From NCBI GenBank assembly GCA_037013685.1, contig CM072895.1, positions 8,158,463-8,222,462 on the forward strand: 64,000 nucleotides of DNA, given 5' to 3'. Under the pieces are notes generated by a model, which had not been told where the DNA came from, did not search any database, and worked only from the letters and a program-made list of their open reading frames with translations. The translations under genes and the position numbers were made by a program. This DNA comes from Acridotheres tristis. Lineage: Eukaryota > Chordata > Aves > Passeriformes > Sturnidae. Shown here in pieces: positions 50,211 through 63,225 of this stretch (positions are counted from its first letter, which is position 1; each line of letters begins with the position of its first letter).

Positions 50211-53200
50211 GGATATAGTATGTTTCTCCCATGAAAAATGATGCTTGCTTCCTAATAAAGATGAGTTGTGTTATGTCCTGCTCTGGATGGTCTTACAGTT
50301 TTACTTTTAAAAAAGTTGCATTTGCTGGAGCCGAGTTACGATTTACAGCTCTACAAGAAATATGATTTGAAAGAAAGAAGTATTGCTTTGCTCAGTCTGA
50401 AAGGCCCTGAGTTGTAGCATGCTGCAAAGGCTACTGCTCATGTTAAATATCTATTGGGCCAAATTCTTGGCTTGCACAATTCTGCAAACTCTTTATGTTG
50501 ATGCTTGCTTGTTCTTATTTGCTTCAGCTTATTACTCACAGCATCAAACTGTAAGTCAAGTTTTAGAGTGATTCAGAATTCTTCCGTTTGCTGAGGAAGC
50601 CAGGATTATAGCTGATTTCACCATCTCTGAAATTCATTCTCGGTGCTGAGCACGATATAACCATAGAAAAATACAAGATAAAACTTTGCCAGTTCTTCAT
50701 TTGAGGTTTGAGGGGTAGGGGAAGATCTATAAGAAATTAGAGATTATAAAACAAAATGGTGCCCCATTCCAGAGGAAGACAGAAGTACTTGAGAATTCGA
50801 AAGTGATACCTTCTTTGCAATGGCAACAATAAATATTTGATAAACGTAGGAGAAAGAGAAGAAAATCATCTTGTCCCTAGTTTAAGAAAATCTTGCAGGA
50901 TGTTTATCTGCTGAAGAATTTATTCTAGAAAACTGTGATTGGTTTGTGTGGAAAAACTGGCTGCTGTGAGGTTGTCAAGGTTCTCATGAGCTGTTGAGCC
51001 TTGCATGGGGAAGTGCAAGTCCCAGAGTTTATCTCTGCCTGGGGGTCAGCTGTGCTGTACATGGGAATGAAACACCTTGACTTAACTACATTCAATTTTG
51101 AGGTTAGTCCTACTAGAGTGTTGGAATAGAAAATAATCCTGAAGATGTTTTTCTATCTGAATTTTTCTGTGATTTCTCTACCAGTTTGAGAAGAAAATAT
51201 AAATTTTCTCCAGTAATGCTGGCCTGCATAAATTCTGTTCTGTTCTGAAGAAATGTCTATATTTTTTATATATTCTCCTTTTGTTTTGATATTTATTTGA
51301 GGTGGTAGAGAGGGCAGACAGAATGTCAAGAATTGATGAATTTAAAGAAAGCTAAGAGAATAATCATTTAAAGTAGGCAGAAAGTGGTGTCACCATTTGA
51401 CAACTTAAGACTTTAAAAATCTTTCCCATTTTGAGCTGGGTGAAGCTGTGAAATCATAAACAATCAGGCTTGTTTTAGTTGAGCTGGGCAAGGGAGGATT
51501 GTCTGTATCTTTGTTTGAGAACAAGTCAACTAAAAGATGCCTTTTTATATTTCTAACCATATCTCCCTTTCCTCAGTTTAACTTTAAACCAGTCAAACAG
51601 AAAATGCAGATAAGGTAGGCATGAACAACAAGTAAGAGATTTGGGAAGACTGCCTTAACTTTGAAATTCAAATTGTGTTAAAATTAATCCTTTCCAGCAA
51701 AACACTCATTTGAATTAATTGGTGTGTTACTTTATTTTATTTTCCCACATAACACAATTTATTTTAAGCTTCCTATTTGTTTAAAGATTTTATCTTTGAT
51801 TGATGGCTGGGATATTCCATAAGTAAGCAGGGCTTTTTTTCTGAGATGAAAGTGTAGTAAAGGAAGTCAAGGAATCATACCATCATACCTTTGCCTGCTC
51901 TTTAAAAGACTGTTTTTAATCTTGACATCCTAAATAACTGTTTAAATCATCTACAAGAAGAAATATTTCAATACCATGATCTTATATTAAAAAAACCCAC
52001 CAGATGTGACTGGCAGAGTATGTGTATTTATAGCTTCTCTATTGCTGCTGTAATCTACATTCATTTCTCTGTGACTCCAGAGTTGTACAAGCAAGACTGC
52101 ATCTCTTAAAAGCATTTGAATGATTACTTGTTCATGTCAGTGTGTCTAGTGATGCAAAGGAAAATTCTTTTCCTTTCCTCCATTAATATACCCTGTAAAT
52201 AAATGCTTGTTTGTTCTTCATCGTGCATATTAATTCTGTAGAAAATCTGTGATCTCTTATGGCCTTGGATGAACTGTCTTGTTCATTATTATTTTTCCTA
52301 GATGCCTTTTTAGAAATGGAAAAAGCACTTTAAGTTTTTCTGTAGCAAAAGATGCTGCCAAGTGGCATGAGCAGTTCAATTAGAATATGCTTATTTTAGA
52401 AGGCTGCTTTAAAGAGGCTTAACAGTAGGGGAAAAAATGGTGCAAACTCTGCTTTTTAGAAGTGGTGCACCTGGGTTCTGATACATTATGCTCATGTGAA
52501 GAGGACAGGACTGGGTCTTTTTGGAGCACCCATTTAGCTGTCGGCAAGTGATTAAGTGGCACTTGAATAGGTTCTGCAATATGTGGAAAAGTCTGATCTT
52601 TGGCTTCTTAAACTAGAAACTGCAAAGTAATAATGAAGGAAAGAAATATGTGGAATGCAGTTAATAATATTTTGGGTTTGCAATTTCCCCACTTGTTTTA
52701 TTTTAGATTGAAAACAAACTGCGTCCATAGTGAATTGGAAAGATCAGCTACATAGAGATATTTCCATTAAAGGTTTCTACTGCAGTATCTTTTTAGAAAC
52801 TCTTTTTTAGTTTTCTTTAGAATGAAAATGTGCTGACAGTCACGGAGTTAAAAAAAAAATCCTTTCCCCACTATATTTTTCCCAGAGGATTATTTTTATT
52901 ACCGATGTGCATGAATTACAGTAGGATGCAGTAGCTAGATCAGGCATTAATACAACCCTTCAGTGTAACATTTCAGCCTTAAGATTAATCTAAATCTACC
53001 CAGGCATCTAAAAGCAAATGAGAGGAAGTAGGAAATGAAGGCAGGGGAAAAAAAAGAAAAGGAAGAGGAGATCTATCTTGGGACCATGATTTATATAGTT
53101 TTCCGGGATTATACTGCAATCTATGTCACTGAAATAGGCTCTGGATTCTGTAGAAATACAACCCAAAACGTTACTTTAAGTGCCAAAAAAGGCCTTTTCA

Positions 53201-53784
53201 GCCAGCCCAGTCGGGCCTGTGTTCCACAAAAGCAGGACAGCGACTTGTTTGTTCTTCATCCCCTTTTCCACAGCACATAGATGATGTGCTAGGCAAGGCT
53301 GGGCATTGGAATTTTTCTTGGGGCAGGAAGATTTGGGGAGCTCTTGTTGAAATCTTCAGAGACAATGGGGAAGGACAAGATGCCAAGGTCACTAAAACTC
53401 GGCTTTTCTTCTAATTTTATTAATTGTCAGAGCCCAAATCCTTGTCTCTGATTTCCCCTTCTCCTTCATCCCTGTGCCCCTTAAAACGTGGAAAGCTCGA
53501 ATTAATTTTGGGGAGTTTGGGTGGTTTAGAGAACTATTATGGTCTGGGCCCTGGGAACCCTGGGGCAGACTCCTGCTGCTCTGGGGTCTTTCTTTGCCCT
53601 GTTGATGCTGGTGTGCTGAGATGGCAGGGAATGCTGTCACTGCCTGATCCCACAGAACTCTGCAGTGCTTAATGTGTCCCACCCGCACTGGGGGCCTCCA
53701 GACAAAAATTAATAAGGAATGAAGGTGATAACAGCCTTTCTGAACAGTCACTGATCAAATAAACTCCTACCATGCTTAAAAATT

Positions 53785-53809
53785 AACAACAGCAACAACA
53801 ACAACAAAA
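53785..53809. repeat. (CAA)n-like trinucleotide tract
   Basis: AACAACAGCAACAACAACAA-type run of about 25 bp ending in five A. Confidence 0.85.
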
Positions 53810-55171
53810 ACCTATTTGGAAGGCAAAACTGGGCACGCAGCACCTGCCCTGATTTTTTTTCATTTTCTAAAGTAGCACATCTCTTTGCTGACGCTTGACT
53901 GCAGTGACTCATCATAGGAGGCTAAATCAGCCATGTAGAGTAATGCAGCGTGACTGATGGAGCCAGCTCTGATGCAGCATGATGAGAGCAACTTTAACCA
54001 GGAATTTCAGCTCTTTCCCCCTCCTCTCCCAGCCTAAGAACAAAGGGAAAGTTAAACATCTTTCCAGCAGTCAAGTATCTTCCTTCAGGGCAAAGCTTTT
54101 TGTTTGTTTTCTGTCAACTAGGAGTCTTGTGTGTAAGAAATAAACATGAAGAACTTGAACCAGAACTGTGGAGGGATTTGCAGGCAGAGCTTGTTAAAAA
54201 CATCTGAGTATAAGAAGTCTTTAGTGCCTTCTTCATCTAGGACACTTATCCAAATGTGAGGTCAGGATTTTTGAGGGCAATTCATTGAAATATTGTCCTG
54301 TGTGGTGTAATACACCTAGAATATAGCCAGGTTTTGTAAGCTCACACAGATGGAGCACTGGCAGAGTGTGCCTGACCTTATGAGACCTGGCCAAATTCCA
54401 TCTGCCCATCCAGTTATCCAGCATCAGCTGAGCCCTTCTGGTCAGAAGCAGTAACATCATCCCTGAATTTAAGAGATTTAAGCACAGAGAATTTGTTTCA
54501 CAAGGTGAGCACATTGAACTGCAGGAATTGTCCCAGGTGAGAGGCTTCTCAGGAGTGAGAAATTTGACCATGGGTCTGAGCTTTTATTCTTGGATTCTCT
54601 GCACATTTTTCCTGAGGCAAAGGAAGTTGGCTTTGTACCCCAGCCACTGAAATTCAGACCAGACCACAGTGCAGAATGTCAACCAAATGGTGCATTTTGA
54701 GATTAAATGGAGGAGTAGGCTTAGAGGGGGAATGAGGGCATGTGTTCTCATTTTTGGAAAAATCAAGTGGATTCAAGTTCTGCTGAACAGGAGTGGCCAT
54801 ATTTTTCAAAGGGGAAATAATCCTGTTCAAGAATATAATTGGCCTGTTTGAAATAACCAGCATCACTTGAAAGTGGATCCTAAAATGGAAGAACAGAAAA
54901 TAGAAAGGTAGGAAGAAGGAGCTTTTCTAAACACTTGTTTCTCCAGATGTTCAGCTGAATCACGTCAGTGAAGCAAGTGTGAGTGGCTTTTACTGTTCTT
55001 TCCAAATTTAGATATTAGGGTAGTGATGAGGAACTCTGCTTACACAGTCTTTTCTCCCTTTAATATGGTCCCTTGAATCTCTTCTTACCGATTATCAGTG
55101 ATTTAGCAGTCTTGCAACAAAGACTTTTTGTGCAGGTAATCTTTCAATCAGCCTCAAGCTGGCCTGTGTAG

Positions 55172-55200
55172 ACATATATACATATATATATATATAGATA
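55172..55200. repeat. (TA)n dinucleotide microsatellite
   Basis: About 29 bp of alternating A/T, interrupted by single C bases, followed by GATATAAAAATAGATATT. It is likely length-polymorphic. Confidence 0.9.
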
Positions 55201-57129
55201 TAAAAATAGATATTATTTTCCTTTGAAGATAAAAGGTGCACTGAAGAAAATGGGTTTAACTTCACTATTGCCTTAAATCCTACCTGGGATCAGCTTCTGA
55301 GCCCAGAAAAATCAATTGTCAGCCCTTAGTCCAGTGGAACATCTTGAGAAATGATGTTTGATTTTACGTTTTTTTTTACTACTTCCAAGAGTTTTGATAT
55401 GAAATAAAATATTTCAACCTTTGAATTCAATAAATAAGCTCCTCCAACTGCACATGAAAAGGGAAAATTCATTACAGTATATACAGATACTTCTTTCTCC
55501 CTTATTGCTGTTCTGTGGGGTGTAGATGATTGGTGGCACCTGTTCCTACACAACAAATGCTGGTTCTCATGTATTAGTTTTGAAATACTTACTGATTGTG
55601 TCTTTTCTCAGTGTTTGTTTCACAATACCACCTCAAGATTTTTAGATATTAATAAAATAATGACTGTGAGCTACACATTGCTCTGCAGCCTGAAGAATGT
55701 CAATGCAGAACCAGAAACTCTTCAGCTGAACTGTGTCTTGTTAGACACAGGGTTCTCAGCACAGCTTATTGCAGAGTCTTTTGTAGGGGCCAAAATGTAG
55801 CTGTCATTTTTTGTGATAATTCTGTATGACATGCATGATGTTAGTTCCTTAAATGGCCTAGAAGAAAAAGCAAAACAACATCAGAAATTCTGGGTTTTTT
55901 TTCTCATATATGATCAAAGTAAGTAGGAAGCAGAATTGTGTAGTGAACAGCAAGGAACACAGGCACATTATCCCTTCACTTGGAGTCAGCCTTTGTTAGC
56001 CTTACTGACTAACCACCACAGAAATCTACATTGATACAGAAGAAATACCTGAAACTGCCTCTTTGTGCTGAAGGGTAGAGTCCAATTACTGTGTTTAATA
56101 GCAAGGTCTGAACTTAAGGCAGGAAAACAGGATGCCATAGCCATGCAGTGGCACAGAGGGCAGGAGAGGTGAGGGATTCGTGTGTGGGCTGGGGCTCTGC
56201 TCATGGGAGAGGGGGGTTTGTGGACACAGCATGAGAAAAATGTTACCTATAGCAGGGCAGGAGAACAGAAGGAGAAATTGCAAGACTTCAGTAATTTGTT
56301 TGTTAAACATAATATTTGAATAAGCTGCACTGATTTTTTTTTTCATTCAATTAATATTTTCTATATTTTCTTCAGTTTATATTTTTGTGCATACTTCAAG
56401 TGTTACTCTCCTGTAAAGCTGCTTTAAAATCTGGTTTATCTCAGATTTTAAGTGTTTTACTCCTATTTTGTTTTAAAAGTTAAACAGCACTTTATTAAGC
56501 AATTCACTTTTCTTCATCATCACCTACAAAAATATGAAATATTTTTACATATTTATATTGCATTTCTCCCCATACCTGCTAGCTACTTTACAAGCATACT
56601 TAGTTCATGAGAATTAAGTGAAATATTAAGCACAGATTAAAGAAATGGTTGCTCTGTGCAAGTTTAGTGATGGTTCTGTGCTGTTTTCTTCTAGTATGAA
56701 GGTCAATTGTTTTGCCCCAGTCAAAGACTGCAGCCCACAAACACGAGTTCATGTTTCCCTGCAGTCCTTCCAGACTGAGAAGTCAATTGTGAGTGGTGCT
56801 CTTCATTGTCTTCCTCCTCAGTGGCAATCTCATTATTTATGGGATTATTCCTGGGGGAGTGGGGCTAGGTCTGGGATTTAACTCTGTTGGGAGGTGATAG
56901 ATGATCTGTTGTTCTCTTGAACAAGAGCCGATTTAAGCCTGGAACTCTTGTCAGTCCCACTTTTTCCAGCCTCCTCCAACACAATGCCTTTCCAGCCCAG
57001 GGCCATCCTCCTTCCTCCTGCTGCTCCTATAGGATGAATGAATTTTGTTTTGAAGACCATGATGATTTTCTTTAATAACTGAAGGTGTTTGTCACGCTAT
57101 TTTGGGCGAGGGGTGATGTGTTTGTGCAG

Positions 57130-57361
57130 CACTGCATGGAATATGGTGGGTTGGAGGCGTGCTCTGGAGATCACATCCCCAGCTCAGGTGGGATTTGGTT
57201 TCCAGCTCCACAGCTCGTGAGCTCTGTGTCCTTGGATAAGCTGTTGAACACTCTGTGTCCTCCTGTGTGTATGAGAATGCTTATCTCACAGGTAGGGATT
57301 AATCAGTGTTTGAAAAGTAATTTGAGATCCTTGATGAAAAGCACCGTGTAAGAAGAAAATA
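57130..57361 (+). mobile_element. MIR-type SINE (ancient tRNA-derived element)
   Basis: Blocks in family order are: GGTGGGTTGGAGGCGTGCTC and TGGAGATCAC (tRNA-like head), GGTTTCCAGCTCCACAGCTC and GTGAGCTCTGTGTCCTTGGA (the CCAGCTCTGCCACTTACTAGCTGTGTGACCTTGG core), TATGAGAATGCTTATCTCAC and AGGTAGGGATTAATCAGTG, then TTTGAGATCCTTGATGAAAA and GCACCGTGTAAGAAG. The last blocks match the 3' tail TTTGAGATCCTTGGATGAAAGGCGCTATATAA. It looks near full length and is the best preserved of the three MIR-like copies. The tail is of the same type as in the copies at 12865 and 63018. Confidence 0.78.
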
Positions 57362-60300
57362 TGTGACCTCACAGGAGCCTCTTGGAGATTGTGATCACCC
57401 CCATTTCCTTCCCTGAGCTTAAGGGAAAAAGTGGCAAGAGGGTTTTTAAAGCAGGGGGAAGCATGCTTCTGTGTGTGTGTTTGTTTGCAGCACAAAGCAC
57501 CAGCTGCCCCTAAACCCCAGGTGTGTTTATCTCGCAGGTGTTGTGCTGTGGTTTCAGCTATCTTTGCAGGAAAATGACTGCTCTGGCTCCCGAGACCTCT
57601 TTAAGCAATTATGACCTAAGTTAGTTCACAACCACCATCCTTTACAGAGCTTAATCAATAAGCCCTGAAAGCAAACTAATCTTCATTTACTTTTGGAGGC
57701 CACTGCAGGAAAAGAAGAATTGTCAGATAAAGCTGGGGATCAGCATTCCTACCCCAAGGCCAAGGGTCAGATATTAGCACACAGAGATTGTAAATACAGT
57801 TTGGTCCAACAGATGCTAAAATGACTATGGTGGAAAATTATACCTCCAGGGGACATCACTTTAATGCATGCAATCACTGATAAGAAGCTTCTTTATTACC
57901 AAAAGAATGAATTTAAAAACCATATATAATTTGTCTTTGTGCTTAAGGGAGTGAGGGAAGAGAGTGGACTTTTAGGTGGCTCACTGGAATATTGCATTCA
58001 TATTGGGCTATTTACTGAAGGATGGGAGGCAGGGTGTCCCAGGTAAAATACAAATCTGATGGAGTTTTAGCATGGTTTTCTCCCTATTAAGGAAAGTTTT
58101 CTGTGCACCAACTTGATTCCCAGTATGGAGTTAGCAGTTAAGTGTGGAAAGGAGAGTGGATACTACAGAGATTCTGCATCATGGATTGCTACATTGTGTG
58201 GTGCAAATGAGCAAAACTCTGTAGGTGCCTTCTCAGCTTCACTGCAGAATATGTCTCCTAGCTTTAGAAATGCGATTTTTGAAGTATACACATCATCTCC
58301 ACATGAAAAAACAAAACAAAACAGGCTTGGCATACTAGAGGATCTGCCTTTGAAAAATAAACCTTGTACATGTTCACAATAAACAGAGGGCTAATGGTTT
58401 TGGCAGGATTTTATGTGGTAATCTGTCTTAACCCCACTGTGTTTGATGACTCCTCTTACACCTCAACTTTTCTTAATTTCATTGTTCTCTCTTCTTTTAA
58501 ATTGTGAAGCATTTGAACGAGGAAAGAATATTGTGACTGTGTCTGTTCTCATATGCCTGGCCTCTAGGATAATAAATATAGGGTTTTCCATCAAAAGGAA
58601 AAAGTCCATTTAGTAGTTTCTTCCCTATTTTTATTATTTTTGGTTTAAATCAATGAAGGTGATGGTGAATATGCTTTACCTTTAGTGGTGGTAGAAAGAG
58701 GATGTCACTAGTGGCCAGAAATCAGGTGAATGCTGGCATGGGCATTTGCTGCATAAGTTTCTAAAAGTAGAATCAGAATTTCTTTGCTATACTCAGCATG
58801 CATGTTCTGTGTGTTTATGTTGAAGAAAATGCCAAAACTTTCAATTATTGTGCTTGAATGTTACAATTTTTTGGCAATCTTAAGATGCAAAACCATCTGA
58901 TTTTGTCAGAAACAGCTGTGTATGGCCTTGCATTGTACATATTACTTTTGAAAATTGAGAATAGCCTCCTCATTAATTATGAGAAAACTTGACATAGTGA
59001 AATTGATGATTTAATAGTAATTTAATTTAGTCCATGTAAAACTTTGAACCTGCTTCCTGCAAATGTCCCATTTTGTCCACCACCTTGTTTGACTGGAACA
59101 TCACTTCATAAGGAATTCCTGCCAGGAAAAATCACTATGCAGAGGGCCTTCATGTAGCTTTTCATTGGCTGAATAATTGAGTTCCAAGAGGACCTATCTG
59201 ATTTGAAGGCCAAAACTTTCTTGTAGTACAGACTATATAAAAGTAGTGTAAATCACAGTGAGAGATGAAATGATGCATTTAAATATACTCTAAGAAAGAA
59301 AGAAGCTGCCATGTAGTCAAGCCTTTTGATTGTTCACCAGCCAATTACCCATGTTATTTAGGAATCATCTTGATATTAATCTGTTGAAAACCCTTTTGCA
59401 CATTCATGATCTCATCCTACTTCTTAAATTCACCTTTCAAAAATATACATCTTAAAAACAGTGACGGATTTATCGAATTTAAATGTGCTTCACTTTATCA
59501 ATTTCTTTTGCTGAGCCAACTTTGTTATTTCCTCTTCTCATGCCAACGCTGTGGATAATTGACAATTGATGATAAGCTTTACAGAGGAGATTAGGATAAC
59601 ATTATGTTTCATTAGTTTGGAGTAATACAGAAGTGCCTAACCATGGATAAAAGACAGTGGTACAGCTCTTGGCCTGCAGAATGTGCAGTGTGTGAGGTGA
59701 ACAAAAGGTTACACATAAAAGCAGAATTATAGCTATATTTATGTAGGATTACAGAAATATAAATTACTTGCAACCTTTTCTCCATCAGTTTTCCCAAGCT
59801 GATAAAACTTGTCTTTTGTTGATGTACAGAAACTGATCCCCGTACCCTCCTTACCGTATTTTCCTTTCCTATTCCTTCCTCTCCTATCTCCTCTCCCATA
59901 AACATGTTATTCTAACAGCAGACTAGAGGACCTTGGTGTTTATGTGCACTTATTTCAGGAAAAAATTGTCTTGAAAACAAGAGAAGACTTTTTAAGAAAT
60001 AGTGAGATGAAGAGTTGAGCAGCAAAAAAATCTTCCTCAGAGATTTATTTGTTAGTAATTCTTAGAAGTCTTTGTTTCTGGAAGTTTACTCTCTATCTAG
60101 TCTGCTTGAATTGATCAGACTTTAGGTTTAGATTTTTAAGGGCCAGTTTTAGTTTTGCATCCTGTAATCTCTTAAGGCCATTAATATAGGCAATTCTGCT
60201 CCATTAAAAACAGTTTAAGGGAGAAAACAGTCAAGTTGTTCATGTTTAACTCTTTGATTTTCGGGAGACTGATATCAGTACCTGAGGCCTTGACTGCTGT

Positions 60301-63017
60301 TGCAACTTCTGTAAATATTTGTTGTGACTTTTTGTGTTACTCTAGCAATTCACAATTGGTAATTATGTATTCTGTCATTCTGAGCCATTCAAGCAATTCG
60401 TCCTTAAAAACAAACAAACAAAACACATCAAAAACCCCACCCAAAGCCCTAAAAAAAAAACCCCAACCACCTGAAAAGAAATATGAACCATAAGAGATTA
60501 GCTAAGCAAAGGCTTTTTGAGTGTAGCAGTTGAGGCAGTGAAAGAAGAAAACATGTCATGAGCAGGCAGATGTATCTAAATGCCCTCTAGTCATTGTCAT
60601 GGGAACTTCAGCGGGTTTTGGCCTTAAAAGCTAAAGATGGTTTGCATTTATCTCATTCCTCTGGATGCAAATTGAGTTTCTGACAGTTTGAAATCTCTGC
60701 AAAAAGCCTTGAAGGGCAAAAATGGTTTTATCACAGTAAAAGTTAATGTGAGAACCCTTTGGATTTCTGCTGGTGCAGATCCTGAAATGGGTGTGAGTTC
60801 TTGAGTCAAGAGCCCTTTGCCTGCAGGTTTTGGGTTGGGGCTGTTCATTTGGATTTTTGTAATCACATTTTTATTTTTGAGCTGGTGTCGAGGCTACAAC
60901 GGGTGGTTGATCTCTTGGAGCCAATTGCTTTGGAATTCCTGCATAACTGGAAGAATTCCTCCCTCCTGAATCTGGTCTGAAAATAAGACCTTTTTTTTTC
61001 CTGTGACCAGCTTCAGAAAGTTGATTATCCAGGTTCTGCAACTGTGGAATCAACCTTGGGAAGTGCTTATGAAGTTATAATTAGGTTTCTGCCTGCTAAG
61101 CTTCAAAATGTACAACTTCCATGAATATATTTGCAGCACTTTTTGCCTGGTTTCAGACTCCTGCCAAGTTCTTGCCTTGAATTTAAGACATCTGTAGGTA
61201 GAAAGAGACAGCAGAGCACTTTAGCTTAGATGGACAGAAATGTATTTTGGGAGACATGTTTCTGCTGTCAAAATGCCTCAGCCACCAGTCATCTGTAAAC
61301 AGATTCCCCTTGGTCACCACTGAACAAGGGCAGCACATCTTACTAATGGAGATAGGCAGGAATTGGGTTTTTTTGTTTTAAGTCTTATTCTTAGTGTTTT
61401 TTCCTCATAATTTATTTTCTTAGAAAGACAAAATGACCCAAGAAAGCATTAATGGGAGTTCAGTGCATTGATGCACTGGATTTTCACCCCTTGAGACCTA
61501 TCTTTAAATACTGGTGTGACTTTGGGATGAAAATGAGCTCTAACCTGTCTGCTCTGGTACTGGATTTTGCACCTTGGTTAAAAAAGCTGCAAGTTTTGCC
61601 TTGACTGGCTGCTGGCAGGTTTACAAAAGGAGACTTACTGCTCCTCAGGTGCTTGCAGTGATGGATGCTGTGCCAGTTCTGCAGGAGCCCGTGGTCAGGA
61701 GAAAGGTGAAATGTCAGAACCAATCTGTTTTAAAAAAAGACACTTTCTGAGGGAGGCTGGCTTGCACTGAATTTTTAACAACACATTCTCCTTTCCTTTC
61801 CTTATATGTATCTAAACATAACTTTATTCAGCTAGGAGAGATCCTCTTGTCTCCCTCATTTCCATTAATGCAGAGTTAGATTTCAGCAGGCAAACTGGTG
61901 TTTACCATGGCAGTGCTTGCCATGTTGACAGTGCTGAGTGATTCTTAAGTGTTCAGTAAATCAGTGAAATTTTCTGAACAGTGGGAAGTTTTGATGTCAT
62001 TAACAAAAGATGCATGTTAACTAGCAGCTGCAAATTAATTAGAAAAATAAATTATAAGTTGCTGCTTTTCTTCCCTCTTCCTTTCTGCTTCACGCTGTGT
62101 GAACTAGCCAGTCTAAAACAAAGATATCCAGTGAACTCAAATGTCCAGAGCTTTTAGGATCTGAATATTCCAATTTTACAAACATTCAGTTTTATATCCT
62201 GCACTGGCTGCTTCTAGAATATTATGGGTCAGGGCATTGCCTGTCTTACAGTGGCTTTCATTGCCAGTTTTCCTAATGTGCTCATCTGAGGAATGTTTGA
62301 GCCCCTCTCAGTTCTGTGCCAGCCAGGACCAGCTCATGTCCATCTGAGCAGGGTCCAGCCTTGCCAAATGAGCTTCACTTGCTGAGGATCCCATCCAAAA
62401 AGAGGCAAATGGCATCGGGGAAGGCAAGGCAAGCAGCATTAAATGTGTAATGATACCAATTAATGAGTGCTTGCCTCATGTTTTGGAATACAGGGATTCA
62501 TTTAATATACCTGTTAGGGCTGTGTTTAGAGCAGTAACATCCTACTTTCTTTTAAAGGGAAACAATCTTACTTTTTTCCATGCGCTGCTTCTAGCAGTGT
62601 CAGCTTCTTTAATTATTGCTATTTAATTATATCTTAGCATTTGAACTCTCCTCATTAACCTTCATCAGACTGAGACACCTAGGATAATGCAATGGCAAAG
62701 CCAACATCTTGTATAATTTTTTTTTTCCCTCCCTCCACCCCCTTCCCAAATCTCTGGAATTCATTAATTGAATGTTAGAGCATCTGGGCCACTTGAGTAT
62801 TCGAATCATGCAGGAACATGGGTAGTGTTAGCCTGCTATGGCTCAATAAACCTCTCATTCTCTTGTTCACGGTTCATTTGAATTTTGCAGAAAACTCTGG
62901 GAAAAAAAAAGATGAGGCATTCAAATAAAAATGGTGCAGATAATGGTAGGAGGAGATGAGGAACTCAGACAAATGTTTACTCCAAGTACTGTGTGTATGT
63001 GGCACTGTCATTCCTTT
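57362..63017. other. unique AT-rich non-coding sequence, no gene seen
   Basis: No supported gene. The 89-codon frame at 58113-58382 has no recognisable domain. 59090-59400 and 59500-59610 are AT-rich, transposon-free and may be conserved non-coding DNA; the first contains CATTGGCT and, about 60 bp later, TATATAAAAG. An (AAAC)n-like stretch lies at 60406-60424, and A- or T-runs lie near 60451-60460, 60991-60999 and 62718-62727. Confidence 0.5.
60406..60424. repeat. (AAAC)n tetranucleotide tract
   Basis: AAAAACAAACAAACAAAAC-type run, followed by more A/C-rich sequence to about 60480. Confidence 0.8.
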
Positions 63018-63225
63018 AATTGAAAGAGAGAATGGGCTTTAGAGCAGAAACCCACAAGCCAGGCTCTATTCCTGTGTGACCTTCAGCTGTCAGTGGAGCT
63101 GTCCTCTCTGTCTGAAAGCTGAGTTTTTATTTTATGCTGCTAAAGTAGCAGAGCCTAATTTCTCATTTGACAAGTGCTCTAAGATCCTGTGAGGAAAGGT
63201 ATAATAAAAGTGCAAAATAAAACTA
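63018..63225 (+). mobile_element. MIR-type SINE (ancient tRNA-derived element)
   Basis: Head region GGGCTTTAGAGCAGAAACCC, then CAGGCTCTATTCCTGTGTGA and CCTTCAGCTGTCAGTGGAGC (core, with GTGTGACCTT), then TCCTCTCTGTCTGAAAGCTG. The 3' end is AAGTGCTCTAAGATCCTGTG, AGGAAAGGTATAATAAAAGT and GCAAAATAA, which matches AAGCGCTTTGAGATCCTNNGATGAAAGGCGCTATATAAGTGCAAAGTA. It is diverged and internally shortened, and belongs to the same family as the copies at 12865 and 57130. Confidence 0.65.

Larger units (their letters stand above)
50211..57129. other. unique AT-rich non-coding sequence, no gene seen
   Basis: 50300-52980 is the most AT-rich long stretch in the window, and no ORF of 60 codons or more was found in it. 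53400-54050 is slightly richer in GC. A weak splice-bounded segment at 56695-56788 is described as a finding. Simple repeats lie at 53785-53809 and 55172-55200. No transposon was recognised. Confidence 0.55.

Noticed and set aside
58113..58382. 89-codon plus-strand frame with normal-looking amino-acid composition
   Set aside because: No recognised family, no splice acceptor upstream, and an AT-rich A/C microsatellite inside the frame.
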